Counted from the first letter of the stretch, positions 9,074 to 18,816 are shown. The stretch is DNA of 38,718 nt from Phycisphaerae bacterium (GCA_030612705.1 JAUWNI010000027.1:1-38718); one strand, 5' to 3'. Program-made: numbers and translations. Notes: a model not told the origin generated them from the sequence alone.

Positions 9074-9079
9074 TATAAT
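9074..9079 (+). promoter_or_regulatory. Possible -10 element of tilS
   Basis: A perfect TATAAT lies 57 bases ahead of the tilS start. The only -35 candidate at a usable distance is TTCTCG (9050-9055), which falls in the right arm of repeat B, so the repeat may form part of this promoter. Confidence 0.45.
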
Positions 9080-9136
9080 GGATGGTTCGCCGCGCGTCGG
9101 AACCGTGACCGCGCGGCACACCAAAAGGAGTCTGGC

Positions 9137-10606
9137 GTGAATTGGGACTCGTTCCTCGAAGAACTGGACCGCTGGTTCGAGCGGCATCAACTGCTTATGT
9201 CTAAATCGCGCTGGGTCGTCGGCGTTTCCGGCGGCGCGGATTCCGTTTTGCTGCTGTACGCGATGCGCCAACTCTCCGAACGGCGTGAGCTGCGCTGGGA
9301 ACTGCACGTCGCCCACCTGCACCACGGTTTACGCGGGAGCGAAGCGGATGCTGACGCGAAATTCGTCGAGGATCTTGCTCGACAGCTCGCACTTCCGGCG
9401 CACATCGAACGCGTCCACATCCCGTCCGAGGTCGCGACCGGCGGCGGCTCGGTCGAGGAGGTTTCCCGCCAACACCGCTACAAATTCCTCGAACGCGTCG
9501 CGCTCAAGGCCGACGCGGCCGGCGTGGCGGTCGCGCACCACGCCGACGACGATGCCGAAACGATCCTGCACCGTATCTGCCGCGGAACCGGGATGCGCGG
9601 CCTGGCCGGCATGAGGCAAACCCGCCCCATTCAACCCGATTCGCGCGTCCTGTTGATCCGGCCGCTGCTGGATCATCGGCGGGCAACGATCGAGGAACTG
9701 TGCGAGCAGCGCGGGATCGAGTTCCGCACGGACAGCACCAACCTTGATGCCGAGTTCACGCGCGGCCGTATCCGTAACGTTGTCCTGCCCATGCTCCGCG
9801 AGCACCTGAACCCGAACGTCACCGACGCCCTGCTCCGACTGGCCGAGCAGGCCCGCTGGCTGGAGACGTACTTGCGCGACGCTGCCGTGCGGATCTTCGA
9901 TTCGCTGGTCGTCAGCGACACACCCGAGCGCATCGTCCTCAACACCCGCGCCCTGCTCAGCAAGCAGCGTGTGATTCAGGCGGAAGTCATCCGCCGAGCG
10001 GTCTCGCTCCTGCCCGGGGGCGAACAGGATCTCAGTTTCACAAACGTTGATGATGTGCTGCGGCTGGCGGCCGACCGTGGCAGCGGGAAGGAACTACACC
10101 TGCCGGGCTCGGTGATGGTCCGCAAGGTCTACGATCGGCTGGAGTTCCGTCCGCGAGTCGAGGCGGAAACGCCGGCGGAGTTGGCGCCGGTTTTTATTAC
10201 CTGTCCGGGCACGACGCCGCTGCCGCAACTCAACGCCGAGTTGACCGCCGAGCTTTGCGATGTCGATTCGGAGAAGATTGAGGAACTGCGTCAGACGGCG
10301 CATCCGCACGAACAGTGGTTAGACTACGATCGGGTGCAATTGCCGCTGCTGGTTCGCGGACGACGTGAAGGCGACCGCTTTCGCCCGCTCGGCGCGCCCG
10401 GCACCAAAAGCTTGAGCGATTTCTTCATCGACGAGAAAATCGAGCCGCCCCTGCGGGCCCGCACCGGCGTCTTGTGCGACCAGACCGGCGTGGTCTGGGT
10501 GATGCCGCTGCGGATCGATGAACGTGTCAAGCTGCAATCGGAATCGCGGCGGGCACTGCGGCTAGTGCTCACGCCTAATTCCCAACAATCGGCCGCCGAA
10601 TCGTGA
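9137..10606 (+). CDS. tilS: tRNA(Ile)-lysidine synthetase TilS
   Basis: TilS attaches lysine to C34 of the CAU-anticodon isoleucine tRNA, which switches its decoding from AUG to AUA. The PP-loop VVGVSGGADSVLLL lies at residues 27-40, followed by HVAHLHHGLRGSEAD, VAHHADDDAETILHRICRGTG and FRTDSTNLDAEFTRGRIRN, all hallmarks of the catalytic domain. The C-terminal tRNA-binding domain shows GRREGDRFRPLGAPGTKSLS and FIDEKI. The 489-residue length is slightly above the E. coli protein (432). The GTG start at 9137 has AAAAGGAG seven bases upstream. The last base triplet overlaps the GTG of the next gene. Confidence 0.95.
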   Translation: MNWDSFLEELDRWFERHQLLMSKSRWVVGVSGGADSVLLLYAMRQLSERRELRWELHVAHLHHGLRGSEADADAKFVEDLARQLALPAHIERVHIPSEVATGGGSVEEVSRQHRYKFLERVALKADAAGVAVAHHADDDAETILHRICRGTGMRGLAGMRQTRPIQPDSRVLLIRPLLDHRRATIEELCEQRGIEFRTDSTNLDAEFTRGRIRNVVLPMLREHLNPNVTDALLRLAEQARWLETYLRDAAVRIFDSLVVSDTPERIVLNTRALLSKQRVIQAEVIRRAVSLLPGGEQDLSFTNVDDVLRLAADRGSGKELHLPGSVMVRKVYDRLEFRPRVEAETPAELAPVFITCPGTTPLPQLNAELTAELCDVDSEKIEELRQTAHPHEQWLDYDRVQLPLLVRGRREGDRFRPLGAPGTKSLSDFFIDEKIEPPLRARTGVLCDQTGVVWVMPLRIDERVKLQSESRRALRLVLTPNSQQSAAES

Positions 10607-11847
10607 AGCTGAAAACGACAGGACTGGGGGTCGCGATCTTCGCCGTCGCGTTGTTGCTGCGCGCGGCGTGGGTGCTGCTGCGCTGGAGCAAGACGGGGGC
10701 GGCGTTCGAGTTTCCCGACGAAGAGCTGCACTGGCAGCTCGCGCGCAACCTGGTCAACGAGGGGGCGCTCGTTAGCGACGCCGGCCGCTACGCCGCCCGC
10801 ATGCCGGTCTATCCGCTTTTCCTGGCGTTGTTCGCGTGGGCGGGGGAGACGGGCATTCTCATCGCCCGGCTCGCACAGGCCCTGCTCGGTGCATTAACGA
10901 CGTGGATCGTCTATTCGTTCGCGAACAAGGCGCTCGGCCGACGTGCCGCACTTGTCGCCGGCGCACTGGTCTGCCTCGACCCGTACACGATTTTCTTTAC
11001 GAATCTGCTGCTGACGGAAGTGTTGTTCATCTTCTTCGCGGTGACGCTGACCGCTTGTGCCTGGCCTTTAATAACGGATCCCGCGAAAGCACCGCGCGCG
11101 GCGGCTTGGAGCGTAGCCGTGTTCGGCGCCGCGGCAATAATGACACGACCGTCGGCTGTTGGTTGGGTTCTACTGTTGTGGATCGTCTTATGGCTTTTCG
11201 ACTCGACGCGCGTGCGCGCCACCCGACGATTGGCGTTGTATCTTGCCGTGATGATCGTCTGCCTGCTGCCCTGGGGGTTGCGGAACCACTTCGTTATCGG
11301 CGCGCCGGCGTGGCTTTCGACCAACGGCGGCGTGACGCTCTACGATGCCCAGGGGCCGCAAGCCGACGGCGGCAGCAACCAGGCGTTCCTGAATGAGCTT
11401 CCCCAACTCGCCGGGCTCGGCGAAGTCCGACGCGACCGCGAATTGCGAAGGTTGGCAATCGAACAGATGCGAAGCAATCCGACTCGCGTACTCAGGCTCG
11501 CGTGGGTCAAGTTCCGGCGAACCTGGAATCCGGTGCCGAACGTGTCCGACTACCGTGGCGGCATCACCGGTCTCGCAAGCGCCGCGTTCACGGCGGTTAC
11601 GTTGCTGCTCGCATTCGTCGGCCTGTTTCGCACGCTCGGAAAGAAGAACTCCGACGCGGCAAAACCCCACCGCCTCCGCCGACTACACCTGCTGCTATGG
11701 CTGCCGGTGATTTACTTCACGCTCGTGCATTGCGTTTTCATCGGCTCGCTGCGTTATCGCGTTCCGCTGATGCCCTTCATCGAAATCGCCGCGGCGACGG
11801 CGTTCTGGGAGAAAAGGGGGCAGGAACTTCTTACTCGCCGATGTTGA
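10603..11847 (+). CDS. Membrane glycosyltransferase, ArnT/PMT-like (family 39/83 type)
   Basis: This 414-residue protein has about ten transmembrane segments and the fold pattern of polyprenyl-phosphate-dependent glycosyltransferases. The first periplasmic loop carries the acidic metal or donor site as FEFPDEELHWQLARNLVNEG (residues about 29-48), followed by the arginine of AARMPVYPLFLALF. Other segments match the family, for example LVCLDPYTIFFTNLLLTEVL and MTRPSAVGW. The acceptor cannot be predicted; members glycosylate proteins, lipid A or other envelope lipids. The GTG start overlaps the tilS stop by four bases, so it is translationally coupled. Its 3' end overlaps the end of convergent yajC by 17 bases. 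Confidence 0.8.
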   Translation: MKLKTTGLGVAIFAVALLLRAAWVLLRWSKTGAAFEFPDEELHWQLARNLVNEGALVSDAGRYAARMPVYPLFLALFAWAGETGILIARLAQALLGALTTWIVYSFANKALGRRAALVAGALVCLDPYTIFFTNLLLTEVLFIFFAVTLTACAWPLITDPAKAPRAAAWSVAVFGAAAIMTRPSAVGWVLLLWIVLWLFDSTRVRATRRLALYLAVMIVCLLPWGLRNHFVIGAPAWLSTNGGVTLYDAQGPQADGGSNQAFLNELPQLAGLGEVRRDRELRRLAIEQMRSNPTRVLRLAWVKFRRTWNPVPNVSDYRGGITGLASAAFTAVTLLLAFVGLFRTLGKKNSDAAKPHRLRRLHLLLWLPVIYFTLVHCVFIGSLRYRVPLMPFIEIAAATAFWEKRGQELLTRRC

Positions 11848-12172
11848 GGACTTCCTTGATCGCCGACCGGTTGAAGCGCATTTTGACGTTGCTGGATTCG
11901 TCCACTTTCAGAATGACTTCGTTATCGCGTGCTTCGACGACCGTTCCCAGCACGCCGCCGATGGTTTGCACGCGATCGTTACGTTTCAGGTTCGTGAGCA
12001 TGTCGGCATGCCGCCGCTTATCTTTGCGTTGGCCGCGGAACATGAAAATGTAGAACACGCCCAATGCCAGCAACATCGGTAACATGAAACGCATGAACGA
12101 ATCCCCCGGCGGCGCCGCCCCCTCATCCGATTGTGTTGTAGCCTGCGCGATCAACATTAATAAGCTCGTCAT
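11831..12172 (-). CDS. yajC: Sec translocase accessory subunit YajC
   Basis: This 113-residue protein has one N-terminal membrane segment (about residues 27-44, [19 protein letters not shown]), then the family motif [34 protein letters not shown]. YajC associates with SecDF and SecYEG at the cytoplasmic membrane. The gene follows tgt with an ATGA overlap, the classic tgt-yajC arrangement, but secD and secF do not follow here: the next gene is the convergent glycosyltransferase. Confidence 0.95.
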   Translation of the reverse strand: MTSLLMLIAQATTQSDEGAAPPGDSFMRFMLPMLLALGVFYIFMFRGQRKDKRRHADMLTNLKRNDRVQTIGGVLGTVVEARDNEVILKVDESSNVKMRFNRSAIKEVLNIGE

Positions 12173-13299
12173 GATTCATCCTCGCTCGGACTCGACCCGC
12201 CGCCGGCCGGGAACGACGCTCGCCACGTCTCGAACTCGCCGGCGTCAATCGCGGCCCGCATCTGCCGCATCAGTGACTGATAGAACGTGATATTATGCAG
12301 CGAAACCAGCGTCGCTCCAAGCACCTCGCCGCTCATGAATAAATGCCGCAGATAACCACGCGAAAACCGGCGGCAAGTGTAACAATCGCACGCCGAATCG
12401 AGCGGCGCGTCCGACTCGCGATGCCGGGCGTTCCGCATCCGTAGCGTGCCCCGGCTGGTGAAGACGTAACCCTTGCGGCCGTTGCGCGTCGGCAGAACGC
12501 AGTCGAACTGGTCCACGCCCGTGGACACCGCCTCGACCAGGTCGCGCGGCGTGCCGACCCCCATCAAATATCGCGGCTGCTCGGCGGGCAGCTCGTCCAC
12601 AAAATCCGCCAACAGCGACCACATCGCCTCGCGTGGCTCGCCGACCGACAATCCACCAATCGCGTAGCCGTCGAACCCCGCCTCGACGAGTTGCTCCAAA
12701 CACTGCCGCCGCAGGTCGAGGTCGAGCCCGCCTTGCACGATCCCGTAGAGCGCCTGGTCTGTGCGCCGATGCGCTATTCGGCAACGCCGGGCCCAGCGGA
12801 TCGTTCGCCTGACCGCCTCGTCCAATACTTCCGGTTCGGCCGGCAGGGGCGGGCACTCGTCGAACGCCATGATGATGTCCGCGCCGAGTTGGTTCTGAGC
12901 GGCGATCGACGATTCGGGACTGAGCCGGAGTGTCGCGCCGTCGATGTGCGAGCGGAATTCGACGCCCTCGTCGTTGATCTTGCGAAGTTCGGCGAGCGAG
13001 AAGACCTGATATCCCCCGCTGTCGGTCAGCACCGGTCGGTCCCACGCCATCAGCCGCTGCAAACCCCCGAGCCGCTCGACGACCTCCGTCCCCGGTCGCA
13101 GCATGAGGTGGTACGTGTTCGCCAGAACGATTTGCGTGCCGGTCTCGGCGATCTGCGCCGGGGTCAGGCCTTTCACCGCCGCCCGCGTACCGATCGGCAT
13201 GAAGGCGGGTGTATCGATGTTGCCGTGCGGGGTATTGATCACGCCGCGCCGCGCCTTGCCGCAACGCGTTCGAACCTGAAATGCAAATCCGTCAGCCAC
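12169..13299 (-). CDS. tgt: Queuine/preQ1 tRNA-guanine transglycosylase Tgt
   Basis: Tgt exchanges guanine 34 for preQ1 in GUN-anticodon tRNAs on the path to queuosine. The 376-residue product has normal length. Visible landmarks are [20 protein letters not shown] near the N-terminus, the catalytic-base segment [13 protein letters not shown], the nucleophile segment [20 protein letters not shown], and the zinc site CDCYTCRRF followed by HNITFY. The start is a GTG at 13299 with AGGA seven bases upstream. The gene ends in an ATGA overlap with yajC. No queuosine-biosynthesis gene (queA, queC-F) is in the window. Confidence 0.96.
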   Translation of the reverse strand: MADGFAFQVRTRCGKARRGVINTPHGNIDTPAFMPIGTRAAVKGLTPAQIAETGTQIVLANTYHLMLRPGTEVVERLGGLQRLMAWDRPVLTDSGGYQVFSLAELRKINDEGVEFRSHIDGATLRLSPESSIAAQNQLGADIIMAFDECPPLPAEPEVLDEAVRRTIRWARRCRIAHRRTDQALYGIVQGGLDLDLRRQCLEQLVEAGFDGYAIGGLSVGEPREAMWSLLADFVDELPAEQPRYLMGVGTPRDLVEAVSTGVDQFDCVLPTRNGRKGYVFTSRGTLRMRNARHRESDAPLDSACDCYTCRRFSRGYLRHLFMSGEVLGATLVSLHNITFYQSLMRQMRAAIDAGEFETWRASFPAGGGSSPSEDES

Positions 13300-13329
13300 C
13301 GGCCCATCCTGTCAGCGTGGCGCGCCGGA

Positions 13330-14661
13330 TCAGCTCTTGGAAGCGAGGCTGAGGCCGTAATCGTTCAGGCGCGTTTTGATCTCGCTCAACGATGTGGCGC
13401 CGAAGTTACGCGTGGCCAATAGTTCGGCTTCGGTGCGTTGGATCAGGTCGCCGAGCCGATCGATATTGAGCCGTTGCAAACAACGCCGCGCGCGAACCGA
13501 GAGTTCCATCTCCGAAACCAGCTTGGTCAGCAGGACCTCGCTGCCGGGCGGGACGGAAACCTTGGGTGGCGGGGGCGCCTCGATCAATGTAGCCGCGTCG
13601 ATCTCATCGGGTTTCTGTCCGAGACGCAAGCCCTTCTTCTGTAGCAGGGCGTTGATCTCGTGCAGCGAGGTTTCGCCGAAATTCTTGTACGACATCAGTT
13701 CCGTCTCGGTCAGTTTGAGCAGATCGCCGAGGTTCTGAATGTTCATTTTCTTCAGGCAGTTGCGGGCCCGCACCGACAGTTCAAACTCGCTGATCGGCGT
13801 GTCGAGCATGCGGTTGCGCGTCTCGACCTGCTTCTCGACCGTGTCGTCGATTACCATCTCCCGGCTGCTTTCGACGTCCCTTGCGTACAGCCGCGCACGG
13901 GGATGATTCGGATACGCCGCCAGCACCCGCCGCAGACACACCAGCGCGTCGTCGAACTTCCCGTTGTCCTCATAAATGACGGCGAGGTTGATCAGGGCGT
14001 TGACGTGTGCTCGCGGTTGTATCGCCAGGCGTTTGTAGAGATCGATCGCCTGTTCGTCGTCGCCGCGGAGATCGTACAGCCACGCGGCGCGGAACATGAT
14101 AGACGCATGGTCGGGGTCCAGCGTGAACGCCTTTTCGTAGAAATCGAGCGCCTCATCGCGGTCATCGTTTTTTTCGGATAACAGGCCGCGCACGTAGTAC
14201 CACTCCCCGCGGTCTTGACCTTCGCGCTGGTGGGAAGTGATCAATTGTTCCGCCGCCGTCTGATTACCGGTTTGAAGATGCAACTCCGCGGTCAGCACGT
14301 CGATCTCGAAAGGATCCCAGCCGGCGGCGGCCGCCTTCTGGTAGGCGGTGATTGCATCGCCGTGGCGTCCCAATCCCGCCGCGGCGCGGGCTTGGTAGTA
14401 GTGACGGTATTTGCCGCTCCCCGCTTTCCCGAACCAGTCCAGCGCCAACTGAAAACGCCCGAGGATCAAGTATCCGACCGCCGCCTTGAGCGTGTCCCCC
14501 TGTCCGGCCTCGGCGAGATCGGCGTATTGCTTGACCAACTCCCCGAAACGCTCACACGTCCGCGCCGACTCGTAAACCAAGTCCGTGTACTGCTCGTACG
14601 TCCCGGTATCAAGCTCCGAGGCCTCGAAAAACGAGGTAAGCTCAGCGGGTGCCTCAGACAT
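13330..14661 (-). CDS. TPR protein with two RNA polymerase alpha C-terminal-like domains
   Basis: This 443-residue protein has tetratricopeptide-type helical repeats over about residues 20-270, then two copies of a domain closely resembling the alpha-subunit C-terminal domain. Domain 1 (about 286-350) reads FELSVRARNCLKKMNIQNLG...KNFGETSLHEIN. Domain 2 (about 376-440), after a Pro-rich linker, reads MELSVRARRCLQRLNIDRLG...RNFGATSLSEIK. Compared with E. coli alpha, domain 1 keeps the equivalents of R265, N268, G296 and S299 but has T for K298; domain 2 keeps R265, G296 and S299 but has R for N268. No alpha N-terminal domain is present, so this is not rpoA. A role in binding DNA or the transcription machinery is inference. 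A GGAG lies ten bases before the ATG. It sits 30 bases upstream of tgt. Confidence 0.85.
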   Translation of the reverse strand: MSEAPAELTSFFEASELDTGTYEQYTDLVYESARTCERFGELVKQYADLAEAGQGDTLKAAVGYLILGRFQLALDWFGKAGSGKYRHYYQARAAAGLGRHGDAITAYQKAAAAGWDPFEIDVLTAELHLQTGNQTAAEQLITSHQREGQDRGEWYYVRGLLSEKNDDRDEALDFYEKAFTLDPDHASIMFRAAWLYDLRGDDEQAIDLYKRLAIQPRAHVNALINLAVIYEDNGKFDDALVCLRRVLAAYPNHPRARLYARDVESSREMVIDDTVEKQVETRNRMLDTPISEFELSVRARNCLKKMNIQNLGDLLKLTETELMSYKNFGETSLHEINALLQKKGLRLGQKPDEIDAATLIEAPPPPKVSVPPGSEVLLTKLVSEMELSVRARRCLQRLNIDRLGDLIQRTEAELLATRNFGATSLSEIKTRLNDYGLSLASKS

Positions 14662-14722
14662 CAGCCATATTCTCCAAAGTTGTTTTCTCGTCCGGATTTC
14701 GCGTATCTTCAGCTAATTGCGC

Positions 14723-14728
14723 TATACT
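14723..14728 (+). promoter_or_regulatory. Possible -10 element of metH
   Basis: TATACT lies 95 bases ahead of the metH GTG in the 162-base gap that separates it from the divergent TPR gene. No convincing -35 sequence accompanies it. I see no cobalamin or SAM riboswitch in the gap. Confidence 0.3.
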
Positions 14729-14823
14729 AACACGACTTTCGCGGCCGACAAGTATGCGCCGGCAATGGCGCGGCCCGTATGGCACCATAATGTCCCGCGA
14801 ACCACGTACACGGGAACAGCCTC

Positions 14824-17800
14824 GTGCCTCAAACGTATGACTCAACTTTCCTGGAGTTCCTCGATCGGCGTATCCTCGTCTTTGACGGGGCCATGGGCAC
14901 CAGCCTGCACGCGCTCGACATTCCGCTGTCTGACTATCACGGACTGGAAAATTGCAGCGAAATTCTCACCGAGACCCGTCCCGACGCGATCGAGCAAATC
15001 CACCGCGGCTTCCTCGAGACAGGCTGCGACGCGGTTGAAACCAACACCTTCGGTGCCAACAAACTTGTATTGTCCGAATTCGGGCTGGCCAATCGCACAT
15101 ACGAGCTGAACGTGGAGGCCGCCCGGATTGCCCGGCGGGCGTGCGAGGCCTTCGCGACGCCCGCACAGCCGCGTTTCGTCGCTGGCTCGATCGGGCCTGG
15201 AACGAAGCTAATCTCTTTAAGGCAGGTCACTTACGACGACCTGCTCGACAGCTACCACGAGCAGGTCCGCGGATTGCTCGATGGCGGGGTCGACGTCCTG
15301 CTAATCGAAACCTGTCAGGATATTCTCCAGACCAAGACCGCCATCCAGGCTGCCAGGCAGGCTTTCGATGCCTGTGGGCGTCGGGTCCCGCTGATGTGCC
15401 AAGTCACGATGGAGACGACCGGCACGATGCTGATGGGCACCGACATCGCCGCCGCTTTGGCCACGCTCGAGGCCTATCCGGAGGTTGACGTGATCGGTCT
15501 CAACTGCGCCACCGGGCCGCAGGAGATGAGCGAGCACGTCCGCTATCTGTCAAAAAACTGCACGCGCAAGATCAGCATCCTGCCCAACGCCGGTCTCCCG
15601 ATGGTCGTCGATGGCCAGGCCCGGTTCCCGCTCACGCCCGACGAGCTGGCCCGCTGGCTGCGGGAATTCGTCGAAATCGACGGAATCAATATTGTGGGCG
15701 GCTGCTGCGGAACGATGCCGGAGCATATCAAGGCGCTCGCCGAGGCGGTTCGCGGCCTTACGCCGAAAAAGCGTGAGGTCAAGCCCGAGCCCGCCGTCAC
15801 CTGCCTCTATAACGCCACCGCGATGCGACAAGAGACCAGCTTCCTGATCGTGGGGGAGCGCTGCAACACCAACGGCTCACGCAAGTTCAAGCGCCTGCTC
15901 GCCGAGGGTGACGTCGAGGGCCTGGTCGAGATGGCCGAGGAGCAGATCCGGGAAGGCGCCCACGTGCTCGACGTTTGCGTGGACAGTGTCGGCCGCGACG
16001 GATCGGCCGACATGGCCATGGTCATCGACCGCTTCGCCGCCGACGTCACCACGCCGCTGATGCTCGACAGCACCGAAATCGCGACGATCGAGGCGGGTCT
16101 CAAGCTCGCCGGCGGTAAGTGCATCATCAACTCGGTCAGCCTCGAAGACGGCGAACGGAAGATGGAGCAGGTCTGTCGGCTGCTGCGGCAATACGGCGCC
16201 GCCGTCGTGGCCCTGACCATCGACGAAGACCCCGACGGAGCGATGGCCAAGACCGCCGAGCGCAAGCTCGGCATCGCGACGCGCATCCACGACCTGCTGA
16301 CCGGCAAGTACGGGATCGCGGAGGAGAACATTTTCTTCGACTGCCTGACGTTCCCGATCACCACGGGAAACGAGGAAGATCGGCGGCTCGCGCTGGAAAC
16401 GCTTGACGGAATCGAGGCCGTCATGAAGAAATTCCCGCGCTGCCAGTCGATCCTCGGCGTCAGCAACGTCAGCTTCGGCTTGCAGCCCGCGGCGCGCGTC
16501 ACGCTGAACTCGGCGTTTCTGTACGAAGCCTGCCGGCGCGGGTTGACGGCGGCGATCGTCCACGCCGGCAAAATCTTCCCCCGCAACCAGATCAGCGACC
16601 AGCGTTGGCAGGTCGCCCTCGATCTGATTTACGACCGGCGAGACGCCGACATTACAAACGGCGACCCGCTCGAACGCTTCATCGGCCTGTTCGAGGAAGG
16701 CGAAAAGATCGGCGAGAAGACGGAAATCGCCGACCTGCCGATCGAGCAGCGCCTCACACAGCGGATCATCAACGGCAACAAGCGCGGGCTGGACGCCGAT
16801 CTGAACGAGGCCCTGCAAACCTATCAGCCGCTCAAGATCATCAACACATTTCTGCTCGACGGGATGAAGGAGGTCGGCGAGCTATTCGGCTCCGGGCAGA
16901 TGCAATTGCCGTTCGTGCTCAAGTCCGCCGAGACGATGAGGGCCGCCGTCACGCATCTCGAACCGCACATGGAGAAGGCGACCGATGCCGCCCGCGGCAA
17001 GATCGTGCTGGCAACGGTCCGCGGCGACGTGCACGACATCGGCAAGAACCTGGTCGACATCATCCTGACCAACAACGGCTACACGGTATACAACCTTGGG
17101 ATCAAGCAGCCGATCGGCAACATTATCAACGCCTTGCGCGAGCACGACGCCGACGCCGTCGGCCTCAGCGGCCTGCTGGTCAAATCGACACTGGTGATGC
17201 GCGAGAACCTGATCGAGCTAAACGGGCGGGGCATTAACGTGCCGGTCATCCTAGGCGGGGCCGCGCTCAACCGCGACTTCGTCGAGGTCGACCTTCGCAA
17301 GGTTTACGGCGGCGACCTGTTTTACGCCCGCGACGCATTCGACGGCCTCAAGCTGATGGGCGAGATCGCCGAGCGTGAAGTGCCGGCCCGCGAGGTCACC
17401 ACCGTGGCCCGCATCTCAGAGGATGAGGCGGTGCCGGTCGCGGTCGAAGTTGCCTCGCTTGAACGGTTCGAGAAGGAAATCGAGCAGCGCTTCGGTCTCC
17501 GCGATCTCGACGAAGTCGAAGAAGAGCTCGTCGCGTTCGCGCCGGCCCCGTCCTTCGAGACCGTGCCGCCGTCGGCTCCCGTTCCTCATTCGGACATCGG
17601 ACACGAATATCCCGTTCCGCGGCCGCCGTTCTGGGGTGCCCGCGTGCTTGAACAGATCGAGCTGGAGGCCCCGCTGGCGTTCATCAATGAAGTCATGCTC
17701 TTTCAGGTCCAATGGGGCTATCGCAGGAAGGGCCGCTCGGTGAGGGAATGGAAAGCCTATCTCGAGGATGAAATCCGCCCCAAGTACCACGACCTCGTCG

Positions 17801-18432
17801 AGCACTGTCGGCGAGAGAACATTCTCCAGCCGAAGGCCGTCCACGGCTACTGGCCGGCGAACTCCGCCGGCGATGACCTGATCATCTTCGAGCCGCCCAG
17901 CGGAACCATAGACCGTCCCGAACACCACGGCCGCGAGGCTGCCCGCTTCACGTTCCCGCGCCAGCACAAAGCCCCATACTGGTGCCTGGCCGACTTCTGG
18001 CGACCGCTTAGTGCCGGCGTGCCCGACGTCGCCGCCTTTTCGATCGTCACGGTTGGCAACAAGGTTAGCAAAGTCACCCGCCAGTTGTTCGACGACAACG
18101 AATACCTGCAATATCTGATGCTGCACGGCCTGGGTGTCGAGACCGCCGAAGCCCTCGCCGAGTACATCCACAAGCAGGTTCGCGTCGAGCTTGGCGTCGC
18201 TGGCCGAGACGCCGACGATCTGCGGAAACTCTTCAGGCAGGGCTACCAGGGCAGCCGTTACAGCCTCGGCTACCCGGCGTGCCCGAACCTCGAAGACCAG
18301 GCGCGGTTCATGAGCCTGCTCGAGCCCGAACGCATCGGCATCGAGCTATCCGAGGAATATCAGCTCCACCCGGAGCAATCGACCAGCGCCCTGATTACGT
18401 ACCACCCCGACGCGCGTTACTTCAGCGCGTAA
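14824..18432 (+). CDS. metH: Cobalamin-dependent methionine synthase MetH
   Basis: MetH transfers a methyl group from methyltetrahydrofolate through cobalamin to homocysteine. All four modules are present in its 1202 residues. The homocysteine domain (about 1-320) has FDGAMGT and the zinc ligands Cys228 in GLNCATGP and Cys294/295 in GGCCGTMP. The folate-binding domain (about 335-610) begins ETSFLIVGERCNTNGSRKF. The cobalamin module has a cap (about 650-720) and the lower-ligand motif GDVHDIGKN with His737. The activation domain (about 930-1195) ends with GSRYSLGYPACPN and ALITYHPDARYF, resembling the shorter variant of actinobacteria and cyanobacteria rather than the E. coli RPAPGYPACP form. 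The start is a GTG. It is a single-gene unit. Confidence 0.97.
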   Translation: MPQTYDSTFLEFLDRRILVFDGAMGTSLHALDIPLSDYHGLENCSEILTETRPDAIEQIHRGFLETGCDAVETNTFGANKLVLSEFGLANRTYELNVEAARIARRACEAFATPAQPRFVAGSIGPGTKLISLRQVTYDDLLDSYHEQVRGLLDGGVDVLLIETCQDILQTKTAIQAARQAFDACGRRVPLMCQVTMETTGTMLMGTDIAAALATLEAYPEVDVIGLNCATGPQEMSEHVRYLSKNCTRKISILPNAGLPMVVDGQARFPLTPDELARWLREFVEIDGINIVGGCCGTMPEHIKALAEAVRGLTPKKREVKPEPAVTCLYNATAMRQETSFLIVGERCNTNGSRKFKRLLAEGDVEGLVEMAEEQIREGAHVLDVCVDSVGRDGSADMAMVIDRFAADVTTPLMLDSTEIATIEAGLKLAGGKCIINSVSLEDGERKMEQVCRLLRQYGAAVVALTIDEDPDGAMAKTAERKLGIATRIHDLLTGKYGIAEENIFFDCLTFPITTGNEEDRRLALETLDGIEAVMKKFPRCQSILGVSNVSFGLQPAARVTLNSAFLYEACRRGLTAAIVHAGKIFPRNQISDQRWQVALDLIYDRRDADITNGDPLERFIGLFEEGEKIGEKTEIADLPIEQRLTQRIINGNKRGLDADLNEALQTYQPLKIINTFLLDGMKEVGELFGSGQMQLPFVLKSAETMRAAVTHLEPHMEKATDAARGKIVLATVRGDVHDIGKNLVDIILTNNGYTVYNLGIKQPIGNIINALREHDADAVGLSGLLVKSTLVMRENLIELNGRGINVPVILGGAALNRDFVEVDLRKVYGGDLFYARDAFDGLKLMGEIAEREVPAREVTTVARISEDEAVPVAVEVASLERFEKEIEQRFGLRDLDEVEEELVAFAPAPSFETVPPSAPVPHSDIGHEYPVPRPPFWGARVLEQIELEAPLAFINEVMLFQVQWGYRRKGRSVREWKAYLEDEIRPKYHDLVEHCRRENILQPKAVHGYWPANSAGDDLIIFEPPSGTIDRPEHHGREAARFTFPRQHKAPYWCLADFWRPLSAGVPDVAAFSIVTVGNKVSKVTRQLFDDNEYLQYLMLHGLGVETAEALAEYIHKQVRVELGVAGRDADDLRKLFRQGYQGSRYSLGYPACPNLEDQARFMSLLEPERIGIELSEEYQLHPEQSTSALITYHPDARYFSA

Positions 18433-18816
18433 AGAACGCCGCCCGAGCAACGGACAAAACGAAACGGCCGGACTCCGCACCGGCCAAAGAGGGTGGCACC
18501 GGCCAAAGAAGGTGGTACCGGCGTCTCGCCGGTGAATGCAGACCTCGAAAAAGCCTCCCACGCCCGACCTCTTATCTGCTATATTAAGAAGCGGTAGGAA
18601 AACCGGAAGAGCCGCGGACTTCTGTCCGCGCGGCGCCGCGGGAAGTAAAATTTACCCTTGCCGAAGGACCGCGCGGGCTGAAGCCCGCGGCTCCTCACGA
18701 CGGGTTCTATTAGGCGCTCTGAAAACATCGAGTCATATTCGCGCGGTTCGACAGTCCGCGGAACGACACGCGCGAACAAAGTACACACGTTAGGCAAACA
18801 ACCGGAGGAACGCCCC
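18433..18816. other. Intergenic region with tandem repeat, hairpin and repeat C
   Basis: This 384-base gap lies between metH and the exoprotein gene. A 19-base unit is repeated in tandem at 18478-18496 and 18497-18515 (one mismatch). It is followed at once by a perfect hairpin, ACCGGCG/CGCCGGT (18517-18533), with no T-run. Repeat C follows at 18608-18693. No gene is visible. Confidence 0.7.
18608..18693 (+). repeat. Dispersed repeat C, copy 1 (full, with inverted ends)
   Basis: Bases 18608-18670 match 26564-26626 at 57 of 63 positions. The left end is a hairpin (GCCGCGGAC...GTCCGCGC), the middle is a short AT-rich palindrome GTAAAATTTAC, and the right end (18669-18693) is an inverted copy of the left hairpin. 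The full unit is an 86-bp element with REP/BIME layout. Confidence 0.85.

Larger units (their letters stand above)
8820..9136. other. Divergent intergenic region with repeat B
   Basis: This 317-base gap separates the divergent hydroxylase operon and tilS. It holds a candidate promoter for each direction and, between them, the composite repeat at 8935-9008, which continues into a larger inverted structure ending at 9062. I see no gene in it. Confidence 0.7.

Noticed and set aside
14662-14823. Cobalamin or SAM riboswitch ahead of metH
   Set aside because: The gap is only 162 bases and I find no B12-box-like or SAM-type core; a covariance search would settle it.
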